Positions 1 to 10,416 of a stretch of DNA of 64,000 nucleotides are shown one piece after another. Location of the stretch: the NCBI GenBank assembly GCA_026413225.1, contig CM048552.1, forward strand, positions 61,209,001 through 61,273,000, in the 5' to 3' direction. Source of the stretch: Otis tarda (lineage: Eukaryota > Chordata > Aves > Otidiformes > Otididae). Both the position numbers and the translations under genes were made by a program. Each line of letters begins with the position of its first letter. Position 1 is the stretch's first letter. The notes under the pieces were generated by a model. That model made no database searches. It saw only the letters and a program-made list of their open reading frames with translations, and had not been told where the DNA came from.

Positions 1-2568
1 AGTGGGGAAGCATTTGTACTTCCAAAGTGCTAAATAAAATGCAGCTATAGAGTGGCAGATGCATTAAGTGTCTGCAATACACAGCATATCACATATGAGA
101 GTTTGGGTCCATACACTGATAAATTATTTTCATCTATTTCTTTGTCTTGCTCAGTTTACGAGAACAAGAGTATTGCCCAGATTCTTATTGATATCTTCCT
201 GGCAATTTCTTCTACGCTGAATACTTTTCAATGATATCAATTTAAGAAGAGCACAAGGGACTGCATTTGTCCATGAGATAACTACTTTGGTTATTACAAA
301 AGATCATTATTTTAACAATTGCTAGAGCATCACCTAGGAAGCTCATCTGAGACTGCATCTTTACAGAATTAGATACCATGAGAACACTGACACTGAGCTT
401 CTAAAATGGTTATCAACTAGACAGGCACCTAAAGTAGTATTTTTTCCCTAGTTTCCAGTGGGAGGTGTGTCATCAAAGCCAGTTTTAGACAGGTCAGATA
501 CAGGTCTGAGGTCTAGAGTCAGGAGCATCGCTTCTTCAGCTGTGGAGATGCTGGGAGGTCAAACTGAGGCACTCAGGTTAGTTTCCTTGGGTAGGGGGTC
601 TCTATGCCTCTCCAAGAGATGAAAGTCCTTGTAAAGATCATGTGAACATATATCACCTGGATGTACATTAGGTAGTTTAGGTACTGCTAATGTTGTTGTT
701 GCAGTACAGAGTGCTGAGGAGGCTGAAAAAACCCACTTACCCACTTGGGAGGCTACCATGTGTTGATTTCCAGGCTGCCCCTCCTGCTCCCATTGGAGCA
801 CCTTTGCTCAGTGGTTGGCACTTGCCTGGGGCTGCATCCACACAGACTGCAGACTTCCCACTGTGTCTGACCATCACAGAGTACTGATTACACAGAATTA
901 GGAACTTTTCTGTGAACTTTCAAATTAGGTTTGTCTAATGTTCACTCATGGGGTGTCCTGCTGGATATGATTTTATTCTAGGTACCGTAGTGGCTGCGTG
1001 CAGTGCGTGAAGAGCATCATCCTCATGCAGTGTAGGCATACACCCAATATAATATTGTTTTGTCTGACATTCATGTGGTTAATTTCCTTGAGGGGAAAAA
1101 AAACACCCTCAACCAAGAGAACGGCTTTCTCTAAGTTAACACCTTTTGGAATTCAGGAGACTCACTTAAAATAATCTGTGGTGACTAGAGAAACTATTTA
1201 TTGCTTACGCATAATTCTCAGCCATGTTGATAGCCCATAAGAAAATCAGTGAGGGAATCAGCCACCTATTGTTAAGATAATGTAAATACATGACAAAGAG
1301 CACTAGCTCCAAAATAGGCGGAAAAAGGCAATTTCTGTCCCTCCTTCCTGCAGTCTGTTTTACCTTTCCTCTGCCCCTGTGTAATTATTTGCACTATAGC
1401 GAGGTGGCCATAAAGTACTCTCAGCCTGAAAGCCTGGAGCATGGGCAGGTTGCTGTGCGGTGTGTGAGCTTGCAAAGCCTCAGTCACCCCCGGTGAGTTC
1501 CCTGACCATGCAGTAAATACGAGAGGGCTCAACTTTCAGGACAAATTGCCAAAGCTATTTTGCAGTGCTTGCAGGGTAAAAGATCACACATGGGGGCTGT
1601 AGGCAGTAGTACGCTATATATGCGAGCTCTAATTTGCCTTACTGTATTTGTTTTGTATAGATGTGATCCAATTTGGTGATGTTTTAAGGTGATTTTGTAG
1701 CGGTTAAAATTACTCCAAATCCAGACAGGGCCCCAGACTTTTATTTCTCCTCAAGTAGAATATTTGAATAGGTTAATGGCCACAATAAACCTGTGGACAG
1801 TCCAGAACCACATCATGATGTGACAGTGATTAGTTGCTGCTGTTTGGTAATGGAGACAAGACTCTCTTTTTCCCCCATTTACAATGACCTCGCCAGCTGT
1901 CACTGGATCTTTTCAGCCTATGCAGAGACACTGCGAGGCCTCCACGTGATGGAAGAGGGCTCTGTTTTTGGCCGTAGTCAGTTTCACCGAAAGTTCAAAT
2001 GTACTTTTCATGTATATAAAAATTCAGGCAGTACAGTCATGAGAAAATCAAATGTCTTGCTACCCTAACTTTTACCTTCCAAGGTTTCTGGACTTGCAAC
2101 AGATATGTTCAGCTTGTTTGATGGTAAAGGCACAACACAGCTGTGTCATAAACAATCTTTACCTTTATGCCTGGCATGGCAGACTGTGAAGTCTGTAGAG
2201 TCCAAAGGAGAAGAAACATAATGAGAATTAGTGTCAAATACAAAGATCCCTGTAATTACTTCCTAACTCATACAGCTGACAAAATACTGAAAACTGCATA
2301 GGTTTTATGGTATTTGGAGGCTTTTTTAAATTTTCCTTTGTTCAAAATGGAGACCTCCTCGCCTGTCTCTCAGCAGCTGTTTCACTCTCACAGTGCAGGC
2401 TCAGGCATCCCAGGAATGGCAGCAACTCCTGCGTCAATACAGGACATGAATGGCTTTAGGTATTGGTGAAGTAACTAGCTCAGGTAGATGTCTTACCTTG
2501 AGAAAAGAAAATGTCCCAGTAACTATCTTTTTTTTTTTTGCTATATGGCTATATGCATTACAGAATCA
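1..2568. other. Unique non-coding sequence, no gene recognised
   Basis: No frame longer than about 90 codons is present and none resembles a known protein. Nothing repetitive is visible. The part from about 1740 to 2080 has even base composition and no low-complexity runs, and it holds a 91-codon open frame starting at 1793. I cannot link that frame to a family, and it has no clear splice acceptor in front of it. It is equally well explained as slowly evolving non-coding sequence. Confidence 0.6.
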
Positions 2569-3470
2569 TTTAGGCTGGGAAAGACCTTTAAGCTCATCAG
2601 GTCCTACTGGAAACCTAACACTGCCAAGTCCACCACTAAACCGTGTCCTTAAGTGCCACATCTACATGTCTTTTAAGTACCTCCAGGGATGGTGACTCAG
2701 CCACTTCCCTGGGCAGCCTTTTCCACCGCTTGACAACCCTTTTGGTCAACAAAGTTTTCCTAATATCCAATCTAAATCTCCCCTGGCACAACTTAAGGCC
2801 ATTTTCTCTTGTCCTATCACTTGTTACTTGGGAGGAGAGACTGACACTTACCTTACTACAGCCTCCTTTCAGGTCATTGTAGAGAGCAATGAGGTCTTCA
2901 CTCAGACTAAAGAACCCCAGTTTCCTCAGCTGCTCCTCATAAGTCTTGTTCTCTAGACCCTTCATCAACCTCATTGCTCTTCTTTGGACATGCTCCAGCA
3001 CCGCCCCCCCGCTCCACCTTGTGAGGGGGCCAAAACCGAACACAATATTTGAGGTGCGGCCTCACCAGTGCCAAGCACAGGGGGATGATCACATCCCTAG
3101 TCCTGCTGGCCACACTATTCCTGATACAAGCCCGGATGCTATTGGCCCTCTTGGCCACCTGGGCACACTGTTGGTTCATATTCAGCTGGCTGTTGACCAA
3201 CACAACCAGGTTCCTTTCCGACAGACAGCTTTCCAGCCACTCCTCCCCAAGCCTGTAGTGTTGCACAGGGCTGTTGTGATGAAAGTGCAGGACCAGGCAC
3301 TTGGCCTTGTTGAATCTCATACAGTTGGCCTCAGCCCATTGATCCAGATCTTTCTGCAGAGCCTTCCTACCCTCAGCCTTCAACACTCCTGCCCAACTTG
3401 GTGTCATCTGCAAACTTTCTGAGGGTGTATTCAATCCCCTTGTCCAGATAATTGATAAATACATTAAATC
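2569..3470 (-). mobile_element. CR1 LINE, 5'-truncated, minus strand, about 0.9 kb
   Basis: This is the longest retroelement in the window. Its 3' end is at the low-coordinate side, where the sequence reads as a CR1 tail (CAGAATCATTTAGGCTGGGA). Read on the minus strand, 3479 to about 3010 encodes the C-terminal part of a CR1 reverse transcriptase, with recognisable segments such as [24 protein letters not shown] and [11 protein letters not shown]. The same protein continues in another frame from 3043 down to 2636 ([33 protein letters not shown]). The frame change falls near a run of seven C at about 3002-3008, so the copy is frameshifted as well as truncated and cannot encode an active enzyme. 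The 5' part of ORF2 and all of ORF1 are missing, as is usual for CR1. Its tail differs from the other copies here, so it belongs to a different subfamily. I could not make out a target-site duplication. Confidence 0.97.
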
Positions 3471-3965
3471 AGTATTCACAGAGGTGTTTACAGAGGCTTC
3501 CTGTGAAATTAGAGTGTAGTTTCATGTTTCCTAAGAAGACTTTTGCTAGTAGGACCTGGTGCTGGCCCACCAGACAAGGAGTGACATTTTCATCCTGAAC
3601 ATTTTAGTGTCTCAAATGATACAGTTCCTGCATTAAAAAGCTGTGCAGAAACTCTTCTGGTGCCTTTGGCTGGGCAAAGCATTGGCTTAAGCTTGAGCAA
3701 AGGTGTTACTGCTGTGACCTTACACTCCTAATAATTGTCTCTTTCAAAGTAGTTGCCTATGTAGGTAGAAGGGCCCACATGTTATATATGTTTGTGTATA
3801 GGGAGACACTAGATATATGTAGCAATTGGGATGTGAGCAAATATATGAGAGGTCTGAAAGTGTAGGGAAATTGGGCTCCTTAGAGAGATAATATCTTCAC
3901 TTCCCAAGGTGACTTTTGGCTGACTGGATCTGTACAACATGACTGAACAGATGCTTTTCATTAGT

Positions 3966-3987
3966 ATCCATCATATTCATGATGGAT
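3966..3987. repeat. Perfect 9-bp inverted repeat, 4-nt spacer
   Basis: ATCCATCAT at 3966-3974 is matched by ATGATGGAT at 3979-3987, with ATTC between. This is a perfect dyad in AT-rich sequence, consistent with a dimeric protein site or chance. Confidence 0.8.
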
Positions 3988-4869
3988 CTTCACCTGAATT
4001 ATTCATGGTGGGATTAATCAACAGCTGTACATTTAGGATTGGTGAAGAATGGAAATAAACAGAATTTGTATCAAATTTTACTGATATGACTGGATTTTTT
4101 TTACAGGTTGCTTTTTGTGAAGTTAACTGTTTTTAATGGACTTTATAAAGTATTGCCATTGGTCTTTCTGGAGAATTCACCTTATTTAACATTTTTGAGG
4201 CATTGTTTTTGGGTTTGCGGAAACAAATAACACAAACAGGTACTGTCAAAGATATCACTGGGAGTTAGGCACCCAGTTCTCACAGAATTTAAATAAGATT
4301 GTGCAGAAAAAAAATGTCTCCTGGTTCATATAAGTATATTGCCACATAGCACAATTAAAAAAATAAATAACCAGGCATCAATTTACCTTCTTTAATGAAC
4401 TCAAAGCCTGCATCAATGCAGGCAGCAAGGAAGAGTACAACATGCTGCAGTACACACGCAAAATGTCTGCTTTCTATTGTATATTTAATAATTTAAGGCC
4501 AATAAAATACCCTGATAGAGGCCAGCTAGCTCCAGAAGACTCCAGACAGACACTGATGAGTTATGAGCGGGACTAAATCCATAATGTTAGCTTAATTAAT
4601 TAATTTATTTTTTACTAATTTGCTATTTTTACATACTCGTTGCCGGGAAAAAGGAATGTAAAGTTTCTGATTTCCTTTCCTTTCAAAGCATTTGCAGGAG
4701 CAGGGCATCTCACAGTTTATTTTGGTACTGCTGTCCAAACTTGCCTAAGCCCCTATCAGAGGAGTTGCTACACCATGCAAGGGCTGAATTCTGACCGACA
4801 CAGTGAGAAAGGGGGTATAGGAGAGAGTATGAGCCTAATTACCAGTGTGAGAGAGGAAGGAGGGGAATA

Positions 4870-4905
4870 GGAATAGGAATAAGCCCATGGAATAGGAATT
4901 AGCCC
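4870..4905. repeat. Direct duplication of a 17-bp unit
   Basis: GGAATAGGAATAAGCCC (4870-4886) is followed after two bases by GGAATAGGAATTAGCCC (4889-4905), with one mismatch. The unit itself contains a GGAATA hexamer repeat. It looks like local replication slippage. Confidence 0.85.
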
Positions 4906-6194
4906 CGATCACCGTCACGGTTTGAAAGTTTCAGAATTAGGAAAGGTGTACCACATTTGAAAACAACTTTATCAGCTCCCAAATGCTATTAACAAGGTGA
5001 GTTCTGTCACCTTTGCTAATCTTACTGCCAGAGCAGTCCCTCTTTGTTGGTAGTAAAATCAGCAGAAAGGGTGCACAGGATCTGGAGTTCCCTTCAAATG
5101 CAGGACAGAAAGACCTTTATAAAATGTACCACACCTAAATTGTTCAACGATTAAACCTACAATTAAGATAAAGATGAAATTTAGAATCCCAGAGCAGAAT
5201 GACTGAAAAGTAACAAAAAGGTATGTGAGTAAACCTGTCAAGTTTACTTTACAAGAAAGCCTTGCAGAGAGGAGGAGTGGCTTCACTGTAACATGAATTA
5301 TTTGGCGCTGTTGTCACCCTTCTGCCTTGTTGGGAAATGTACGTATGAGCTCAGGTGCAAGCCTGTATTTCTGGATCTCCATTGCTGACAGAAAGTGTGT
5401 CCCTTCTCGTTCAAACACATGGCTGCTGCTTTGTGAGCTTGTTGTCTTTCCATAACTAACAGTGCCACTGGCTCTGGGTTTCATATAAATAATCCTTGAG
5501 CCATTACCCAGCCCTTTCTGTCAATGCAATGGTAAATGCTGACATCAAGACCACTTGTTACTGGAGCACAGGTTCTTTGAAGACAAAAAGTAACCCTGCT
5601 CTTTTCCTGCAGAGCAAACGTTATTGATAGTTTTCTGCCACAGCAGTTTGTACAAGTCGAGGAACAAAATTAAAATTTGTTAAAGGAGGTGGGCTACTCT
5701 TATTTTCAGTTCAGGAGATCTTTTCAGGAGCTTTTATTTCTTTCAATATGCCTGTATGCTGAGGGGCAGGACAGGCTGATCTCTTGGAGGACCTGCTTGT
5801 TAGCTACTGCCACTTGCTGCTGCAGAGCTTCTCTGCTCTGTGAGAAGTGGAGTGGAGAAACCTATGTGTTTAAGGAGGAACCTGTAGCTGTGGGGACTGA
5901 GGACTAAATTTTTGTGTTCTGCATGGAACTCATTCTGCTATTATTAAGTGAAAATTTGTAGCCATGATATTGAAGTTCATTCAGGCTGAAATTTAATGGA
6001 AGCAAAATTGCAGTTGGAAAGTAGGTGGTTGGCTTTTTTTCCCCTGCTATTCTTTTTTTTTTTACAACAGGTCTTGAGCTTTGGTGATGGTTTTGAGTTG
6101 GTTAAATTTTTTTTTTTCTGATGGATTTTAATATTTCTTTAGCTTTAAAATGTTCACAAATAAAATGATCAACACCCACCACATGACACCATTC

Positions 6195-6314
6195 AGAATC
6201 ATAGAATCACAGAATCATAGAATGGTTAGGGTTGGAAGGGACCTTCAAAGGTCATCTAGTCCAACCCCCCTGCAAGGAGCAGGGACATCCCTGACTAGAT
6301 CAGGTTGCTCAGAA
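6195..6314 (-). mobile_element. CR1 LINE 3'-end fragment, minus strand, about 120 bp
   Basis: The fragment begins with three copies of the CR1 tail repeat (AGAATCATAGAATCACAG and on). The avian CR1 3' terminus follows (GGGTTGGAAGGGACC, then AGTCCAACCCCCCTGCAAGG). It is truncated at about 6314, right after GGTTGCTCAG. No coding part remains. It is the same subfamily as the copies at 47.0, 50.8 and 62.0 kb. Confidence 0.97.
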
Positions 6315-8040
6315 TGTATATAAAGGCCAAGATACAAGATTTTGTTATCCACTGTACCACATTCTTTCAATGATTTTGCAGTAAACAGAAGGGTTCAATT
6401 TTAGTTGGCCATATTGTGGGTCACTGGCATTGTCTGATCACTTTGGATACAGTAGTCAACTTGTATGCTATCAAATTAGTTCCTGCAGAATTGAATTAAA
6501 GGGGTCTGTCTACACCAGCACTTTTTCTGAGTAGGGTCTAGGAAAACCCTTACCTCATGTGAAAGTATCTTGGCTTTTGTGTATCTTTACTTCATTTTGA
6601 GTGTTCTTTTTATCAAAGCTTCTGTTGCATTGAAAACCTGTGTCACGTACGAGCTTGCTGTGGAGTCTGTAACTGTGATGAGAACTCATTACAGAGACAG
6701 AAGATGCTGCCGGAAGTGTTGATGTTTTTACGAAACAGCCAACTCTTAAACAACTAGACAGTTTTATTCAAAATCCCAAATTTTTGTCCTGCCAGCAGTT
6801 TGTTTATTGATTTTTCAGAATATCAATTTGTTCCTTCAAGAAAAGCTAAGTTTTTAAAGGCAGATGTGAAGGGAGTCTCCGCTGAACTCAAAATCCATTT
6901 TCTTTTTGTAAAGAGCAAACAGAACTGCAGGCCCCATTTGCTTATCATGCCCCATCTTTCCCTGGGAAGCAGGACTAAGGACTCTGTGCTTGTGAACACC
7001 ATGACACTGAGGTAGCTACACGTTATCCCTCTCCTAAATTTCCACATGGGGGGTGTGCATGGCCCTCTGGGATCAATCGCCTAAGTGCCTGATACAACGG
7101 CGGCCTGGTGCCTCACACATCCAAGTCCTCCAGCTCCCCACTGATGGAAACACGTCCCTTACGAAGGAAAAAGAAAGCACAAAGAACAATTATAGATCTT
7201 TGCTGGGTTTCTGATGCTGGAAAGACTCGATCAAAATTTCTCATCCGACTGTCTCAAAGAGAGGAAAAGCACTTATCTTAAAGATTCATGATCTGAGAGC
7301 CTGATAGGATCTGCTGTTTCCATAGAGCCAGGCCCTAGATTTCCCTTTAATGTAATTAAGCCTGAAGATTTATGAATACAACAGGCCAGAACTTGATCCA
7401 TGTTCATTTTCAATTACTGCAGTGAAAGGCCTCCATCCAGATGTCTCTATTTACAGCATTCACACAGGCAGGACTGGGGGCCGGGGGGGGAGGGACCGCA
7501 AATTGTCACACTTGTTAATTCTTCACTGAGGACACTCAGCAGAGGTCTTGGCTTTGACCCTGCCACAAAAGGCGGGGGTCCGTTGGAGCAAGTGCATCAA
7601 TGATGAGGGGGCTGACCCGCCGACCCACCGGGGTCACTCCCTCTGCTTTGTAGGTATTTGGGTTATAATGGGGGTTCATTCCTTATTTTTATTTCTGTTA
7701 CAGTGTCGGGGCATGGAAAGAAAGAGAGGAGCTCTGATGTGAAAGACAAACATACATAATGAGAGGATCAAGCTTCCCCTGGCAACAGTAACGACTATGA
7801 AATGCTACAGGGGAAATACACAGTACTTAGTGACCCACATAATCAGGCCTATTTTGGCAGCATTGTTTTATTTTCCTTTTGAAGCCTTTTTTTTTTTTCA
7901 TGTTCCCAGATCCATAATTTAGTTTGATGAGCAATATTTGGGCACAGCATCTTTCCTCTGCTGCCGGACCTAGCCTGGTGCGCTAGGTAGGCTTTTAATC
8001 ACGCGCATGGCAGCTGGTACGATACCAAGCGTTGTACTGT
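6315..8040. other. Unique non-coding sequence; G-rich tract and small dyads
   Basis: No gene recognised. A G-rich tract lies at 7476-7494. Around 7240-7420 the sequence is complex and reads like a conserved non-coding element. At 7968-7988 a 7-bp dyad (ACCTAGC / GCTAGGT) is followed by a 5-bp dyad at 8015-8027 (TGGTA / TACCA). Confidence 0.5.
7476..7494 (+). other. Possible G-quadruplex motif
   Basis: G5, then CC, then G8, then A, then G3. The eight-base run can be split into two runs of three, giving four G-runs with short loops. This is formally enough for an intrastrand quadruplex. It is isolated and not next to a visible promoter. Confidence 0.5.
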
Positions 8041-8650
8041 CTGTATGTGTTGTTATTCCAGTTCCTCAAGGCTCCTGACAGACTCACGCTAGACACTTTT
8101 TTCCCTTTAAAAATGCTTAAAGAAAAGTAACTGAAGTGTCACTGTAAAAAGAAAACTGTACCTTTCAGATATCTACACAGAGCTCAGTGCTTTGTTCATC
8201 TTTGACAAAGCTAACGAAACATTGTGTGTTCCTAAAAGCGGCAGTTTCTCCCTCATAATGGCGCTTCTATTTTCACAGCACAAGGAACAGGGCTGTGACA
8301 GCGCAATATTGTTTTCACTGAACTGTAATTGCATGTCATAAATTAAAATATCTTCGTTAGAGCAAACCCTTTACAAATTTTCCAAAAGGCTAGATTATTT
8401 CTTGAAATAGCAGAAAATATTCCACTTCATTAGCATTTCAAAGAGATTTATTTCTTTTGCTTTCTGAAGCCATACCTTTTTTGGCTTGCGGATAGGTTTA
8501 GAGGTTTTAAAGGGATTTGAACAAACTTTGCCAATGTGAAATTATGAGCAAAACCAGAAGCCCAAAGCATCCTCTCTGCTTTCAGGCAATGAATAAAAGC
8601 TGCACAAATACCGTCCAAAATGGCTACTATATAAAACTATTTGGAAAAGA
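8041..8650. other. Conserved-element-like block with SOX/TCF-type sites
   Basis: This is 600 bp of non-repetitive, fairly AT-rich DNA without long open frames. It contains a cluster of HMG-box-type motifs at 8190-8226: CTTTGTT, then the dyad CTTTG-A-CAAAG at 8200-8210, then CATTGTG. The look is that of a vertebrate developmental enhancer. Conservation cannot be measured from one sequence, so this is an impression only. Confidence 0.3.
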
Positions 8651-8663
8651 AAAAAAAAAAAAA
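8650..8663. repeat. Poly(A) tract, A14
   Basis: An uninterrupted run of fourteen A, followed by five G. A second A14 run lies at 8739-8752. These are ordinary mononucleotide tracts. Confidence 0.9.
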
Positions 8664-9758
8664 GGGGGAATGAATAATTGATGCTATAAAAAATGTCAAT
8701 TTTTTAATCACTTATCAGGATGAAATGCAAAAGTTCCTAAAAAAAAAAAAAATTGAGAATAACCCTAGAAGAGTGGGTGCCACTAATTAGGATAGCCATG
8801 TTGTAATCCGTGTATTACAAGGTTGAATCCTGCTCAGTTGTCTTCAGAGATAGAATTTGAATGTGATTTATACTTGGCTATTGCTCTCACCATGAGGTAT
8901 ATTTTAGCTGCAGGCTTAAAACCAATTTTAGCTTGAGGCTCTCTTGTTTTTTAGTGTAGATGCCACTTGGGACTTGCTAAACCTTGTGGCTCTGGATTTC
9001 AGTGAAACGTGATTCTGCAGTGAGGCTTCGTGTTCTCCTAGACAGACTGCAGTCCTACCTGGCAGAGCAAGGCACAACCATTGTTTCAGGGCCTCTACAT
9101 AGGATGCACGGTTCTCACCTATCTTTTTGGGTTAGAGTCCTCTTATGCTCCTGGTGTCCCACCCCTGCAGTAACTCTGAGGAAAGCCAAGGAAGGCAGCT
9201 ACAGGTTATCAGGGAGGACCTGGTGGTTCAAAAGGTTGATCAACAGTAAAGAGGAAAACAGATAAAAATATTTCAGTAAACGAAAATTCAGTATTTTTGC
9301 TGCTGTTTATGGCTAGGGTGAGAAGATCAGAATCCTCAATAGCAAAACTAGTGTTAAAATGGCAAAAGAGATGGAGGGAGTGGGAAGAAAGAATGAGAAG
9401 AGAAGCATTTTTCTTCTCATTAACCATCCATAGGAAGGATTGGACTGATCTCAACCAGTCTTTCCAGCTATAACTTACAGTTTTCATAAGAAACAACCAT
9501 TTTACCTCCATATAGAAAGACTAAGATTTATTTTATGAACTAATAAGTGAAGTTGAAGGTACGTGACTTGATCTTGCTGTACTCATCCGTTCAGTTCTTG
9601 CTTCTCTTATGGTCAGGAGGAAGGATCAGCCAGTGATGGCAATGCTTTCCGTAATAATTAATAACCTCTGATCATGTCTTACAGAGCACCCTGTACTGGC
9701 CTACTGGGAACTGGGCCAATGCAGAGCATTTCAGAAAACCCCACCTGTGATTAACAAT

Positions 9759-9802
9759 TGCAAGTGTAGTCAAGTTGTTGTGCAAGTGTAGTCAAGTTTT
9801 TG
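9759..9802. repeat. Tandem duplication, 22-bp unit, two copies
   Basis: A 22-bp unit starting TGCAAGTGTAGTCAAGTT occupies 9759-9780 and 9781-9802 with one mismatch (G against T near the end). It is an exact head-to-tail duplication, probably recent slippage. Confidence 0.9.
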
Positions 9803-10400
9803 TAAGTATCCACTTGTAGTTTCCATGCCATCTTGCTCAGATGGTGCTTGTATTTTGTTTTGTTCTGCATAAGTCATCCTGAACAAATTTTGTAAATTTT
9901 TGTTTAACATAAGAAGAGCAATTCCACAATTTTACTTATTTCTGATTAAAAACCATTGACAAAAGATGACAACAGAAACCCCTGGTTTGAATGAAAATTG
10001 TAATATTAACATGCTGGAAAAGAAGGTGGATGTATAATATTTGTAAGATTTGTTTTACTAGACAATACTTTAACTTCACATTATTTAATGTCATAATTAA
10101 AGATGATTACATCTTGAAATATAGTAAGTAAAAAGCGCACAAAATTGACCTCTCTCCACTCAGAGAGAAGAAACTCTTTCTCTCTCAAGCAGGGAGCTGG
10201 GGCAGTGCAGTTCAAGCTCCTCTTTGATGGAGGAGGGATTTGAAGCCTACAGTGTAGACCACAGCTAGCAAAATTGTATGGCATTGTTGAAACAGCCCAG
10301 GGGCTGCTCTCTCCCCAGGATTCACTTGTGTTAATATTCAAATAAAAGTTTTCTACAGATTCTCACAGAAGCAGGGCCCTGCTGAGGTCAGTAGAGATAT

Positions 10401-10416
10401 ACTGATTTAAATCAGT
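10401..10416. repeat. Perfect 16-bp palindrome ACTGATTTAAATCAGT
   Basis: All sixteen bases are self-complementary with no spacer. It could be a dimeric binding site or a chance AT-rich palindrome. Confidence 0.9.

Larger units (their letters stand above)
3471..6194. other. Unique non-coding sequence with minor repeats
   Basis: No gene recognised. The stretch holds a 9-bp dyad at 3966-3987, a TTAATTAATTAATTTATT run near 4592 that would suit homeodomain proteins, and a short direct duplication at 4870-4905. A 76-codon open frame at 5677-5907 has no recognisable similarity. Confidence 0.6.

Noticed and set aside
2946..3422. 158-codon plus-strand open frame
   Set aside because: It is the antisense shadow of the CR1 reverse-transcriptase region on the minus strand.
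9433..9475. CR1-like 3' end (GGATTGGACTGATCTCAACC)
   Set aside because: Only about 40 bp with partial resemblance and no tail repeat; too weak to call without a profile search.
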